From Enchytraeus crypticus (lineage: Eukaryota > Annelida > Clitellata > Enchytraeida > Enchytraeidae): a DNA stretch of 64,000 nucleotides. The notes below the pieces were generated by a model. That model ran no database searches and was not told where the DNA came from. It was given only the letters and a program-made list of their open reading frames with translations. The position numbers and the translations under genes are program-made. Shown here one piece after another: positions 12,700 to 26,280 of the stretch (its first letter is position 1; each line of letters begins with the position of its first letter). The stretch lies in contig CAJHZI010000425.1 in NCBI GenBank assembly GCA_905160935.1, positions 1,220,001-1,284,000 on the forward strand, read 5' to 3'.

Positions 12700-14210
12700 T
12701 TTCTTAAGGTCTAACAGGACCCCTGGTGATAATGATCTACAAGTACAAAACATATGCTAAGACGGCACATGCTGCGATTTAACTCCCATTTCTACGTTCG
12801 AAGGATGTATATGTATTGCTTGCGACTTACTGGATTACAGTAAAGTTATATACAAGCGAAATCGTCCACATACTTCAAGGATGCTAAGACTGGACATGCT
12901 GAGTAGTGAATCATTTTCAGTTGAGGTTTACGATTGTAAGTGTCCACTGCTGGATTTGTTTAACGTAAAGAAAGTCACTTTAAATTCGCCAAGAAATCAG
13001 CTTTAATTTGTCGAATTATCTTAAATTCTTCCATAGCTATCAACAAATTTATACGGGCATTTGGTCAATTTTTTACTGTAACAATACCATATATCATAAA
13101 ATATAAGATAGGCAATTAATGAAAGATCATTTTTAAATTTAAAATTAATCTTTTTGATTTAATTTATTGAAAGTATATTTCGCAAGGGTTGAAAAGAAAC
13201 TTTAAATTTAACCAAGCAGAGATCATTAAAGAAGAGGTAGATATTTTATTACGCCTAAGTAAAATAAATACTTAGTCCAATACATTACTGCTGTGTTTCT
13301 AATTCTGGGTGTTTTACTGCAGGAAAATAGCCAGAGCCTTATGACCCGGTCTATGATGATTTAAGAACGGTCATTGCTGTTCTACAGAATCTGTCACATT
13401 TAGTCGGAAGCGGTGCATGGAAAGTTAAAGCTACGACGCTAAATCAAAGACGAAAACATAAATATCGAGCGATTTTATGACTGGAATATATCCAAAAAGT
13501 GAAAAAGTAGAAATAATTTTCCTTAAAATTATCGTAATATGTATTTTTAATTTTTACTCCTCATAGTTTGCTATTAAATTGAGTACATAATGGACAGCGT
13601 TATTTCTAAAGGCAGACAACCATATATAACTTTCTCGCTCTGAATGCAATAACAATAGCGACCTTTTACCTTAACTTTTTAGCTTTTATGCAAGCTATTT
13701 TAAGATTTGCCTTCAAATTCCTGACTGTTTACAGCTAAAGTCAAAAACCCTATCAGGCTGAGTGAGAGATGTCATCAAATTTACTTCACTTATATTTTAA
13801 AGTTATCGGTAAAAGCACCGTCCACACAATGGAATCACCCATTGTAGCTGAACGCTCATTAGTAGAGTTTTATTAGCTTGCGCCTACAAATATGTACATG
13901 TGTTTTAGACTCCTCAGTGTAACGTAATGTTTCAAGTTTAGAGACAATATTCAAAATGAAGCAATATAATGGTGCTTCAATTTATCTGGCGTTCGTAAAA
14001 ATTGAAGAAATATATTGTGGATGAATTTAGAGTAGAATTAAGAGCCTGACTTGAATAGACAATTTTATAGAAATTTCTGGAGCCTAGGCGTTCGCCAACC
14101 GAATGACTTTTCAGACGTAGGTTTGATTCTTTGTGCTTCAAAAAATTAAATCCTGACACTTAGTGAGTATTTAAAATTTAATTTTGCTTATGGAAAATTA
14201 AAATTACCTC
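12700..14210. other. Stretch without supported gene
   Basis: Mostly unique AT-rich sequence. A GGTTTGATTC motif near 14111 resembles a polymerase III B box downstream of a TAGGCG..CGCCAACC segment, but neither arm is convincing enough to call a SINE. No coding signal is seen. Confidence 0.45.
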
Positions 14211-14213
14211 AGT

Positions 14214-14408
14214 TGATGAAGGCATAAAGGGCCCACCATGTCGTAAGCAAAATCTCCCAATAATAATGGTATTCGAAAAGAAATGTTATAGATCGATGAT
14301 GTAAAGATCCACCCGTATGTGGACATGAGGAGGAAAACGAAAGATAGAGATGAGTGGGGGCGGTATATACCATGGACCTGCCAGTAGTCAGGGCACTAAG
14401 AGAGAGAT
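14214..14408 (+). mobile_element. LINE-tailed non-autonomous element (SINE-L), partial
   Basis: It starts at a GGCATAAAGGGCCCACC head and then follows the RT-GA 3' part: GATCCACCCGTATGTGGACAT, GAGGAAAACG, CCATGGACCTGCCAGTAG and GGCACTAAGAGAGAGA. Compare the fuller copies at 44505, 48060 and 59670. The head is not part of the RT frame, but the last 100 or so bases are. Confidence 0.75.
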
Positions 14409-14409
14409 A

Positions 14410-17055
14410 AATTAAAATTAAAAAGGGCGTCATATCCACTGATCGCTGCACATAGGGCCCAGTCTTTCAAGCTATTTACCCAATATGACATTAGCGACGG
14501 AACGAGCCACAAATCATTCGAGACAGATGAACGATGTAGCACTGTACATGTTTCTTTCGTGCTGCCGGAAGTTACTTGACGATGTAATGACCATCGTCCC
14601 TGAATATTGATTATACTTCTCGATGGCAACATTTGAATTACGTCTAAAATAAAATGTAGATTTTCCTCCGAAGTCTGTCTTGAGAATAAGACATTAAGCG
14701 TGTCTGTAATTTATTCGAGGCACGCTCTATTTGATCAAATATCGCGTAGCGTTAGTACATTGAAGCGCTTTCTATCAATAAAATGCTCAAATGAAATAGA
14801 TGACCCACTTCCGTAGAAATTAAAATTAGTTTCATATAAATAGGTTTTTACGATTAGTAAAATCATAAAGTAATAGACTGCTTTTTAATATAAAATCAGT
14901 TTTGCATAGTTTTTGCGAATTTTTATTCTGAAAGTAATTTTCGGATCAATATAACTTACAAATTATTTAATCTCAAATAAAATGCCACGGGTTATAAATT
15001 CAGTCGAACCATCTATCAAGGCAAAATTTAAGGTACTGGCGTGATGGTAAAAGTTTTGTAACTATCTCATATAATAATTGATTATATTTGAGTTTTTGTT
15101 GATGCAACAACATATATGAAATGTACTTTTAAATGTAACTGTAAGATATATATATACATATATCAGATTTCAGACGTCCTTTCAGTCTCAATATGCTTAC
15201 AGGCAAGTTTGGATGTGATAAAAGCCGGATTGAATATATTATTCGTTTAGATTTAGAGCGCAGCCGTTTAATCCGATTACTATAATCATGTAGACATATG
15301 CGAGACAGCAATTATTTATTCGTTCTTATATAATTACATTACTAATAATTATTATCTGCTTACTTCTGAGACCGTTAGGATGTACGGTGTCAAATCTAAA
15401 TTTTAACACGCATGCTGGCATGTACATTTAGGATGGGCTATCAGCAGTGCGTCAGTAGATTTATTGTGATAACTTATAAATATTTCGCAAATACTTCCAT
15501 AAGCTAACAACAGTAAAAGTTGCAATCCTTCAAACGGCGTTTACCGTTTATAAAATGTGCTAGGTTAGTATTGCAAGACTTCATAGTACACCCAAAGCAT
15601 ATTTAATAATAAAAAATAAAGAAGATCTCCAGGATGTAGGGTAAAATTGTACGTTACTTTACCGTGTATTCAGAAAATCGAAATGAGTTTAGGGGCTAAA
15701 GTTAATGTAATTTTGCATTTAAGTGTTATGAAATCATCGAAGTATTTTAGAGCAAATGGCTCTACTACAATGACTATCAGAAACTACTAATCACCATCGA
15801 AATGAGGTAAAAAAAATTAAAGTTTATATTCAATAAAGTTAATAAAAGGCGTGAGAGCAAACAATGCAAAAAAGTTATTCAAATTAAAAAAAGTAATTGT
15901 ACAATTAATTCATTAAAATTAATTAATAACTATAAATAATATATTTAATAAGGGTTCTCGTTCGCTCTCCGAGTGAGTTTGTAGTGATTGCCTAATCAGA
16001 CAGTGTAACTACGAAAAAGGTTAAGTGACAAATGAATATTAAACATTCAAAAATAAATCTGAGCATTTTTTTAATTTACACGCAATATATTAAATTTTCA
16101 AACATTTTGACATTTAAAATATGTTCAGCTCTATTATGACATGTTTTGTAGAATTTAAATAAGTCATTTAAAATAATTATGCATGATCTTGTGATAAAAA
16201 TTTATAATCTTGATTTTGTTAAGAAAGTCTATTCCGTGAAAATTAGTTAATATTTTATTGTACGAGTTTGGATAATGTAACAAAAGGCTTACTCATTTGG
16301 GGGAACGAATTAAAGAAAATATTTATTTGGTTCAAAGCTAAACTGCGTGGCAATGAGACGTCCTATTTTCTACAAACGAGTGCACTGACTTGTCTCTCAA
16401 ACATTTTGTCTCACCCTGTAGTTACATTTCTTAATACGTTTAGAAATTGCTGCCTATTAGGTCAAAACTCATAGTCAAAATTTTATCCAGCGATAATGAG
16501 ATTCTATGAACTGGTAAATAAAATGTTTAAATAAAAATACATTAAGCCACTTTGGCAATGAATACATCGATCAAACTGTTCGTGCTGCCAATGCTGTGTT
16601 TATTGAGCAAATAAAACGTGTGGACGATTACGAAAAGCCTACGTGCGAGTAGAACGGGCCAGGGTGCTGAAAGTCGACTGCCTGATTAACTACGGGAAGA
16701 GTTGATGCCAGACACGGTTCTACCCCACAACGTCATCTGATAATAAATAATCTTCGAAGAAGAAAATTTATCTTATGATGCGTGTGACTCAGATTATCGA
16801 AGCAAGGCTTGGATGCCCTAATAGCCGGATATTTTCTTATTCCGCTGCGGTAGTCTACATGTAGAGGCGCCATATAGCCTAATGAAAGTATTGTTTTTAT
16901 TAATTGATTTAATTTTGAAGCATGTATTATAAGGAATGCATTTAAAACAATATTAAAATCACATTTAATGGTTACATTTTCTGTCAATAACATCCGCCCA
17001 ATTTTCTCTTCAAATTGAAGATTTCTCTTATAGAGAAGATTCTATTGAAAATAAA
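14410..17055. other. Stretch without supported gene
   Basis: AT-rich; frames of 60 to 86 codons on either strand lack recognisable motifs. No tandem array of note and no element that I can match elsewhere in the window. I see nothing in it. Confidence 0.5.
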
Positions 17056-17059
17056 TCTA

Positions 17060-17093
17060 AGATTTTTCTAATATCAAAATATTAGAAAAATCT
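17060..17093. other. Perfect 15-bp inverted repeat, 4-nt loop
   Basis: Arms AGATTTTTCTAATAT (17060-17074) and its complement (17079-17093) around CAAA. The left-arm string AGATTTTTCTAA recurs at 17099-17110. It is AT-only, so chance or a MITE remnant are both possible. Confidence 0.65.
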
Positions 17094-17109
17094 ATTGAAG
17101 ATTTTTCTA

Positions 17110-19425
17110 ACATTTCGTCCATGTTTCTAATGTTTAATTTTTTATATTTATCCAACTTCAATATTTCTCCTAGTAGTGGATGCTCTCTTTATAACTTACA
17201 ATTATTGTGTTGAAATAAATGCAAAAATACCAAAACCAGCCTTAAACTTATCTAGTATTTCAATTGACGTAATTTTGAGTTTTCTTCCTCAATTAAAAGG
17301 AAGAAAAAAAACCCAGTCCGGAGTTTAGTTTATATATTTATTTCCGGCGAAAACAGCGTATCACTGATTAGCCTATTGGAAGAGACCTATAAGGTTCTGC
17401 AATTAACGTTAAATTTTCCTACATTTAATTGTAGTAAAAATTACTAAAGAGTTGTGAATATTCAGAAAAATATATGCTAGAACTCTAATTTGGCGTTAAG
17501 TTCACTTCTTCAAAAGTTCACAATGAAAGGGCCTAACATCTCCTATAGACTATGATCATATTCTAGCTACCATCACAACAGTTGCATGAGGGCTAATCTA
17601 GGTTATAGCCTTGCAAAAAAAACTACAGTTCAGAACTGGACCGGCATTCAGATGAACCCAATTTTTATATACGACACCGTAAATTATCTTAATGGATCCC
17701 ACTTTCTCTAATACCTCATACATGGTGGACAGGACAGTCCTTCCTGTTATCTGAAATCTTCTTGAGGAACTGAAAAGATACGGATTTCACCGGGACGCCA
17801 TGTTTCATCTTAAAACTATCTGATAGACTCGCATAATGGTGACAGATGGAAAAAGAAACCGAGTCGAACCAGTTTGGTATTAATCATTCAGCTAAAGTTT
17901 GATTTATAGTATTTGAACGCGCGGCTATGCATAGAAAACTTTCTCAGATAAAACGTATTCATTATTAAAGCTGATGAAATCTCTGATCCGCTTCCATTCG
18001 GAAGTGCGGAAATGGAAGATAGAAGATGCTCAGTCGTAAAACGAAGAAATTAAGCTCTCATTAATATTAGTGACTCTGATTTGTTGAGGATGAAAATTCC
18101 ACAGTGTAAGCTCGTAATTTTTGGTTTGCTAAAATAATTTCATAAATACGATTATTCGCTAGACGATTTGATTAAAGTCGTAATATAAAACAGAAGAAGT
18201 TTTTTAGAATAGAATGCGTAATACAACAAACTTCAGTGGATCAGAAATGATGAGAATTTGATATGTACATGTACAATAGGTGACCTGTGTTGAATATGCA
18301 TAACATGAGGGACGTCCCTGACATCATCCTTGTATGAGGAAACGGACGTTAAACCTTTATTATTATTATTTATATATTTTGTAAATTTACCCCGGTGTAA
18401 AGAACCTGGGGTTTGATAAAAACGATTCAAGCAATACGTGCAGAATCGCCGCCCGGCTACTCGAGGTCATCAATCGGCTTAAAAGAATTGTTGAAGCAGA
18501 CTGCATTAAATCTTTGCAAAGTCATGGAAAGCCTTTGCCAAAGAAAAGATGTCTCTCGTTTATCGCCGGTTTATTATTATTATTATTATTTGTATATTAT
18601 TATTATCAATATTACTATTGTTATTAGTATATAAATTCTTTGTATAATGAATAATTGAAGTTTTGAGTCATTCGAATCTTGAATAATTTATTACACGAAG
18701 AGTAAGAACATGATGACGATGAAGGCGAGGTATGAAGAAGAGGAAAAGATGGCGAGGTAGAGTAGAAGGGAACGATGAAAAAGGCGATGAGATACAATTA
18801 ACAATTAACATTATTATTAATTATATAATTAACTACCGCTTTCTACTTTGATTTCATATGATGTTTTATCACCTTCTAAAATCTTCTAAGGACTATAGAA
18901 GTTCTATAATTAACGAAGCTTTACGTCGCTTTCTGTATACACATGGAGATACTGTTAGCGATCGACTGCCCTACTGAAATTAGATTTGTCATACCAAAGC
19001 ATATAAAAGAAAACATGCTATCAACTTGGCCATTTAACCGGTGCAAGCGACACCGTTATACCAATCCCAACACTGTATCAGTCAACTGATGAAAACGATT
19101 GAACGACATTTCATACTCTATCGCTTCGTCCTCTGATCCAATTAAAGAAATCGAATCGGACGGAATCGACCTAAGCGGGGGAGTGGATAGGGGAGGGCAA
19201 GAAGATTTCTGGCGTGAATTAGGCACAGAACGAGTCGATGACACGCCGACAATGGGATTGACCCGAAGTCCAATAATATTTTACACCGCAGTCGATCCAC
19301 TATTAGGGCTGGCATGGAGCAGCAGAGTGGGTGTTCGACCCCCATGCGGTCATCAGAAAATTAATGTCATTCATTTACTTCGCATTTAAATTGAGCTGTT
19401 TTAGAGAAATGGATTTTGCTCAAAT
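17110..19425. other. Stretch without supported gene
   Basis: Two (TTA)n tracts (18358-18372 and 18570-18600) and otherwise unique sequence. Overlapping frames at 19056-19389 on both strands share no recognisable family. A GTGTTCGACCCCC motif at about 19330 resembles a B box but has no matching A box. Confidence 0.45.
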
Positions 19426-19427
19426 AT

Positions 19428-19680
19428 TAATCGATTGATTGATTGATTGATTGATCGATTTATTGATTGACTGATTGATTGATTGACTGATTGATTGATT
19501 GACTGAGTGATTGATTTACTGACTGACTGACTGACCGACTCTCTGTCTGACTCTCTGACTAACTGACTGATTGACTGACTGACTAACTAAAGGACTGACT
19601 GACTGACTGGCTGACTAACTTTCTGACTAACTGACTGATTGACTGATTGACTAACTAAAGGACTGAATGACTGACTTACG
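19428..19680. repeat. (GATT)n/(GACT)n degenerate tetranucleotide array
   Basis: Starts as pure GATT and drifts to GACT and GACTAACT units along about 250 bp, a visible mutational gradient within one array. Non-coding. Confidence 0.9.
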
Positions 19681-19684
19681 GTAC

Positions 19685-21290
19685 TTCCAGACTTTTATAC
19701 GTCACAATAATGCCGATAATGCGGTACTTATTTGTGCATTTAGAAATTAATTAAAAAATAAGAAAAATATAAAGCTGATCGTAACATCTACTACCCTATC
19801 ACTACTGAACTTTCAGAAACTTTCAAGAAGATTAGAAATCGTGGCATTTTGTTTGTCAGACAAGTTCACTACCAAACTAGAGCGTCAAAGCAAGTAGCAC
19901 GTACAAAGTTGCAATCAATTAGGCTATGAATGAACATTCTTAAAATAAATTTGATGGGTGAGAGCCAATTTATTTATGTATGTATTGCTTGATTTCAGGC
20001 GTAATAACCCATACATGAATCTTGCACATACAACAATGCAACAAAAACAAGAAAAGCAAATAGGCTGTGCATAAATTGAGCTATAAGACAATTACTTATA
20101 GAATTAGGCAATAACATGTACAAAGTTACATTCAATTAGGTTTGAATGAATATATTTTAAATAAATTTCACCCATCAGGATTTTCCCTTGACTACTCCAC
20201 AGCACCAGGGAGGCCTAATTCGCCGTTGATGGCTCATCGGTGGGCAATGTAAGGAGTTGTATATTATCTTGTTACTGGGCCCAGCACCGCAATTCCATAG
20301 CAAGAATTGACAGATTTTATAGCTTCATGTATGCATGTAGTACCGAGCGAATTACACCGCCGTACCAGCTCACTTTTCCGCTACACCAATATAATCCCAA
20401 TAATCTCTTTAATTCTACACACATATATTACTTATAGGATTCACCAGCAATTCTACGGTCACTGAAGTGGTCGCGATGGATGATTTAAGTAAAAGACGTC
20501 TGAGAGCGAGTATAAAACACTTTTTTGTTCTCGATTTATTGCTAATAAAGTCTTTGATTTGTACAACGCCAACGTTGTCACTTAAACCAACGATCAAAAT
20601 CACCAAACAATAGAAGAAGAAAAACGAAATCAAAAACCAAACAATAACCAAAAAGCCAAACAACAGAAAATGTAATGAGCTTAAAACAATGTTTAGGACG
20701 GTAGCTCGAATGTTTAGAGTCGTCATAGGGACAAACAGTAATTTCTAATTTTGCCATTAAACAAACCTGATCGTATTGGTTGGACTCTAAATGAAAAACA
20801 TTAATTAATTATCTCCGAAAAAAAAAATTTGTTAATTAAGTTCACTGGTTTATTCGTAGCATTAATTTAGTTTATTAGTCAATATTCGTACTTTTTAGAC
20901 CGCAAAATAATATTTCCCGTGGTGATACATTTCCAAATATTACGACTAAGAAATGATCAAGATAACCCTAATGGAATAATAGTGTTTTAAATTTCTTCCG
21001 CTAAAATAATAAACATTTTATCAATAATAAAAATTTCACGCCTGGTTCCTCGCCGTAAGGCAATGTCAGGGATGTCTCAAGCAAACTCTGCATCAGCAGA
21101 CGCCAGAAAACCATACGATCACGATTGAATATGCCTGACCGAAAAAGAAAGTGAGAACAAAACAGTTCCAGTCCATGATGCGAGGCAAGAGACTCAGGTT
21201 ATTGACCCAAGATGAAAGTGGTGGATTTTAGCTTGCCAAGGAAAGTATTTATACAATTTTATAACATTGAAGATATCTATAAGATACATA
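19685..21290. other. Stretch without supported gene
   Basis: A few internally repeated words (GTACAAAGTTGCAATCAATTAGG near 19900 and GTACAAAGTTACATTCAATTAGG near 20120, each followed by TGAATGAA and AAATAAATTT) show one old 200-bp-spaced duplication. The remainder is unremarkable; short frames have no recognisable domain. Confidence 0.45.
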
Positions 21291-21295
21291 AGATA

Positions 21296-21351
21296 TATCA
21301 TATATATATATATTATATTATTATATCATATGTTATTATATCATGTATATG

Positions 21352-21387
<36 letters not shown>

Positions 21388-22130
21388 TATATATATCATA
21401 TATATAAGATATACCTATATAAGATATTCCTATATAAGATATATCAGATAATTTTCTAATGTTATAATGTTAATGTTATACAATTTTATAACATCGAAGA
21501 TATATATGATATATCTTATATATAATATATCGTTGATCTCTGTTATCGTCTCTGGTCTGATATCGTCGATCTCTGTAATATCTCTGATATCACTTATTAT
21601 CTCCTCTAAGATAATTCTGAAATCTCTGGTCACCTTGTCTCTGGTAATACTGAATATTCTGATTTCTCCGTTTATCTGTTCTCTGATGATTCTGGATACT
21701 CTGATGGAGGAAATCCTGAAGAGAGTTGGCACAGATAGGCAGTTGATAAATGTATTAAGAAATAGGAAGAAGAGATGGATAGGACACACTCTAAGGGGGG
21801 AAGGTCTATTAAAAGAGGTCATAGAAGGTAGAATGGAAGGAAAAAGAGGCAGGGGCAGGCCGAGATTAGGTATGTTAGATGATTTAAAGACCCACTCATA
21901 TGTGGAAATGAAGAGGAAAGCGGAAGACAGAGAAGAGTCGAGGCGTTATGTACCATGGACCTGCCAGTAGGCAGTGCACTAAGAGAGAGAGATATATATA
22001 TATATATATCATATATATTATAATATATATTATATTATTATATCATATATTATTATAATATATATATCATATATATATCATATATATAAGATATACCCAT
22101 ACAAGATATATCAGCTAATTTTTTAATGTT
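21296..22130. repeat. AT-rich block duplicated on both sides of an RT-GA fragment
   Basis: Two versions of a TATA-rich block with the same order of words (ATTATATTATTATATCATAT, CATATATAAGATATACC, AAGATATATCAG, TAATTTT..TAATGTT) lie at 21296-21463 and 21990-22130. Between them are a GATATCTCTG-rich spacer and an RT-GA 3' fragment (21705-21988). Confidence 0.75.
21705..21988 (+). mobile_element. RT-GA 3' fragment (reverse transcriptase C-terminus)
   Basis: The plus frame encodes [20 protein letters not shown], then [18 protein letters not shown] and [12 protein letters not shown], nearly identical to the C-terminus at 4690-5815, and stops at the CQ* end. It is followed by GGCAGTGCACTAAGAGAGAGA and then TATATA. 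It is one of the youngest-looking fragments of the family here. Confidence 0.9.
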
Positions 22131-22134
22131 GGAG

Positions 22135-23665
22135 CAGAGAACATGAAAGAGCGTCTGCCAATGGCAGACCAAAAGTTCGGTATAGTAAGAAGATTTAACT
22201 GGAGGAGCTAAGACTACGAGAGGGTTGATAGATTGATGAAAGATCAGATAGACTGGATACTTGACTAAAGTTTAATCCTTCGACAACTAAGAAAGAAATC
22301 TTACATTTTATACATTCTGAGATATGAATTACTATAATGGCAGACTTGATATCAAGTGACCAACAAATTTGACGTAGTTGTCGGATAAGAACAAATTAAG
22401 AACGACAGACAGATAAAATATGTTTAACAGTTGAGATTTGAATTAAACAATACTCCAAGGTTACAAGCAGACCATTAGTTAGAGTGTGGGCTTTACGGGA
22501 ATATTTTTAAAAGTAGCGAGTTGATGATCGTATTACGTTGCTGTGTTTTCCAAAAAGAGTTTAGAATATTCAGTTTAGAATATATAGTGAGATAAAGCAA
22601 TTACATAAACTAAGAAGAAACATTAAAGGTACAACTTGTAATTTAGTAAATATTTTATATATGTAAACTTCAATGTGTGGTGCATTTGCGACTGTTGCTC
22701 CAGAGTCTACTTGATGGTTCCTGAAATTGCCTTATGGTGATGAACCGGATATTAATTTTTGTTGATTGATTGATCGAAACTTCGAAAATAAATTAATATA
22801 GTTTGAGAATGAAATCATCGTTACAGTTACTTACCAACAGTTATAAAAGTGGCTTTCACTTGAGAAAAGAGAATACCAGCTAAAATCTTAAGATACACTG
22901 CCACCAGCCAGATGCAGAGTTTCGTACTTGATTGACAGCTTAGCATATTCATAGCGGAGAAATATCTTTAATAATTGAAGTTGTCTGACTCTTTCAGGAA
23001 ATATCCAGGCAGACTAAATATCCCAGTTATTAGACAGGACACGATTGTCTCAGTTCAATAGTTTATATGTAAGCGTATCATTAAATTCAACTCATAGGCT
23101 CAGTTAATTAGTCTATATTATATAGGATAAGTCGAATCTCCAAGTTTGAGGTCTCAGGTTTGTTCAGTGAAATCGAGGGTCAATCTGAAGTCTTTCGCAT
23201 TGAGGTCACCTCTTTCAACCATTCAGTTTTGTAAGATCTATTCCTAACTTCTGAGCTTGTACCCGGCTATTGTCACTCGAGTCTGTGGAGAGAACGGCTG
23301 TGGCTCTTGGTCTGCTGATGATGTTGAATCATCATTTGATGGATCTTGTCGAGCAATTTTACTAATTCACATTATGTACTATGTAGATCTCTATTAATTT
23401 ACTTCCTATGTTTTCTGTTGCTTGCCTGCAAGTAATCTCTCGAAATTCTACTAACGAAATCCGCAAAAATTCCTCTGAGAACAATCATGATATATTTATA
23501 ACAATCTAAAGATGTCCTCTTTTTAATGGTTTAACAATTTTATAATTAGTTATCTACATGTATTACTTTCTGTGTATTATTTATTGTAGCAATAAATTTA
23601 TTTGTAATTAAATCGATTCTGGGCCTATTTCATTCAGGCCACATACTTTGTATTTTGCGTTAGGT
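22135..23665. other. Stretch without supported feature
   Basis: Unique AT-rich sequence without an open frame that survives inspection. I see nothing in it. Confidence 0.5.
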
Positions 23666-23666
23666 A

Positions 23667-23805
23667 AAGCTAAAGCTTGTAAAGCTAAGGTTAACGTCAG
23701 TTTCCTCACTCGAAAGCGATATCAGTGACGGGATTCAGTGACTTCATGACGTTACCCCTACGCTACTGAGATTCAAATGTATCCAAATGATGCTTCTGAA
23801 TCTCA
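23667..23805 (-). mobile_element. SINE-A 3' fragment next to a SINE-C-like fragment
   Basis: 23667-23732 carries only the tail half of SINE-A (TTAACGTCAGTTTCCTCACT, CGAAAGCGAT, CAGTGACGGG). Directly after it, 23735-23800 has TTCATGACGTTACCCCTACGC, shared with the insertion at 36020-36261, so two elements abut. Confidence 0.65.
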
Positions 23806-24221
23806 CATGGAACTTAGATTGTAATTTTACTACAATTTTCTGTCGGTAATCGACTCGAATTTATTATTAATATATAACTAAAATTCATTTAAAAAGCCAA
23901 AAATTCATTTAATACTTTTTCTCCATACTTCTCTTCATTATATGTTTTAATCTACTATAGTCTAACGCTTTATCTTAATAAATCAATCACACAATAAATC
24001 AACGCCAGCCTATCTGAGCAGATCTCTAATATTTTTAGACTATTCGCTGACATGAATACATTAGAATGCGGTGTAGCGTTGGATAGGATACAGCGTACTT
24101 GATAGATTCTTTGCGATATTCCACTGCGAGCCTTCCTTAGGCAGACGATAAATAAAACCTTGTGATCGATGCGCGGACATCGTAGTCTGCGACAGAGAGC
24201 AAAGAACTACGAGCAACTTAC

Positions 24222-24246
24222 ACTTCTCTCTCTCTCTCTCTCTCTC

Positions 24247-24283
<37 letters not shown>

Positions 24284-24311
24284 CTCTCTACTCTCTCTTC
24301 TCTCTATCTCA

Positions 24312-24357
<46 letters not shown>

Positions 24358-24358
24358 G
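24222..24358. repeat. (CT)n microsatellite
   Basis: Interrupted CT tract of about 135 bp. The 82-codon plus frame across it is Ser/Leu dipeptide noise. Confidence 0.9.
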
Positions 24359-24837
24359 ACACTATTAAAGTCTCTTTTAAAATTTATGCTACAAAATTTT
24401 TATTTATTCAAGTGTGAAATTTTTAAGCTAGACAATAGAATTTATTTTTATTTATTTCAAATTTTCGGTTATTTATTGGTTTTATAATCAACTACGGCAG
24501 CTCCCTATAGCGTTCCGAGACGGAGAAATATAATACGAACGAGATGAGGAAAGCAGATAATTCTATAGTGAAACATAAAACCTGCCACCATGATAATCCA
24601 TGCATATTCGCTTAACCCCGCCCCAGCGACCCTTTCTTTAATCTCAATTTAACGAACGAATCGTCAACAACTTTCTCTCCTTCAGGTAATCAAATTCGGA
24701 GAGTTTCTGTCAGAGGAGTTGGTGACGCTTACACGTAATAAACACAACACGCGGTTGTCTTATTAGCTGAATCAATAACTAATTAATAGTATTCAACCTT
24801 TATTAATTCATTTATAATTTATTGTAAATTATCATTC

Positions 24838-25090
24838 TCTCTCTATATATATCTCTCTCTGTCTTAGTGTACTTCCTACTGGCAGGTCCATGGTATATAA
24901 CGCCTCCACTCACCTCTATTTTCCGTTTTCCTCTTTCTGTCCACATACTAGTGGATCTTTAAATCATCCATAACAATCCTTTTGATATACCATCTTGGGG
25001 GATTCTGCTCATGACGAGGTGGGCCCCTATGCCTTCCTCAGCTTCGACTAAAATTTTCTGGGCAGGAACGTCATTCCCTGAGAAAACAAA
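24838..25090 (-). mobile_element. SINE-L / RT-GA tail copy, reverse
   Basis: CTCTCTCTATATATATCTCTC precedes TTCCTACTGGCAGGTCCATGG, TATATAACGCCTCCACTC, GTGGATCTTTAAATCATC, a CCCCTATG..CCTCAGCTTCGA head and ATTCCCTGAGAAAACAAACC. This is the full SINE-L order on the minus strand: head first, RT-GA-derived tail, then GA/TA microsatellite. Confidence 0.8.
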
Positions 25091-25094
25091 CCTG

Positions 25095-26080
25095 TTTACC
25101 CAAGAATTATCATTATGAAATTCTAATTGTTATCATTACTATCTATTTTATGAAGTGAATGGTCATTTTAATTACCGTTACGAATTAATAATGAAGTATT
25201 TAATCATGCGGTATTTAATCATGCGGTCCATACCTGAAGCATTTAGATTGACATATGAAAATAAATTAATCTATTTGTCGAATGGTAAGCAGCATCTTGC
25301 GGGCTATTTTTGAATCTAATATTTAGCATATCCCATGATATATTTAATAAAATACAGTAATAAATTTTGGGATTCTAAGTTAATATCACTAAGTGCGGAT
25401 GAGTTTAAAATCACGAAAAACACAAATAAACGGTAGAAGTAAAGGAAAAGAAACTCTAAAAGCATATGCACTTTGTTTATAGTTAAATGGCCAAAACTAA
25501 AAGAGATTTATATTTGATTTAACGAATTTGTTTAATTTTCTACATTTTATTCATGATCTCCCGTAGATCGGTGCTCTGGTAGGTCAATATAATATTCATG
25601 ATACATCCCTAACCGGAAATAGATTAGGCTTTGTATTGTTACCCTACTGAAAATCTTATGATATTCTACACGCAGATGATTAACGGGCTGGTCGTATTCT
25701 AATGCATAATTGAAGACCTAATGTCTCAACAGAACCTGGTCGAGTTATCGTGTTGTTCACTTTCTTCACAGGATTTTGATAAATTTAAGCTGCCAGGTTT
25801 CTTCTACAGAAATGCAACAAAGGAAGCTATTGACAAATTCTGATTTAAAAGTTTAACTTTTCAAGAATTGTGTATTATAATTGATATTTTAATAGAAGAA
25901 AGAAGCAAAAGGAGATAAGTACACTTAGGCCTATTGGTCAGTTTGATTCTAGTTGGTTACTTTACTTCAAAATCGCGTAAGTACAAAAAAAACCTAAAAT
26001 GTACAAAGAATGGCAAAAGAACAGATATTAAAATAAGCGAACGATATCCAGTAGGCCTATTTTTAGAAGATTTTACAAGT
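25095..26080. other. Stretch without supported gene
   Basis: A 16-bp direct repeat (TATTTAATCATGCGGT, 25197 and 25212) and otherwise unique AT-rich sequence. No coding signal. Confidence 0.5.
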
Positions 26081-26084
26081 ATAT

Positions 26085-26280
26085 TTTTTAGAAGCCTATT
26101 TTTTAGAAGCCTATTCAGAATTTTTCAGAATTTTTCAGAATTTTTCAAAGCAGAATTTTTCAAAGCAGAATTTTTCAAAGCAGAATTTCAAAGCAGAATT
26201 TTTCAAAGCAGAATTTTTCAAAGCCTATTTAGAAGCCGTTTTTATAAGCCTATTTTTAGAAGTTTTTATTTTTAGAATTC
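26085..26280. repeat. 15-bp tandem repeat GAATTTTTCAAAGCA
   Basis: Several units of AGAATTTTTC(AAAGCA) framed by AGCCTATTTTTTAGA-type units. Because the unit is 15 bp the frame stays open as a Phe/Lys/Ala/Glu pattern (113 codons), which I treat as a repeat artefact rather than a protein. A short RT-GA scrap (GATGATTTAAAGATCCACTC) follows at 26345. Confidence 0.8.
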
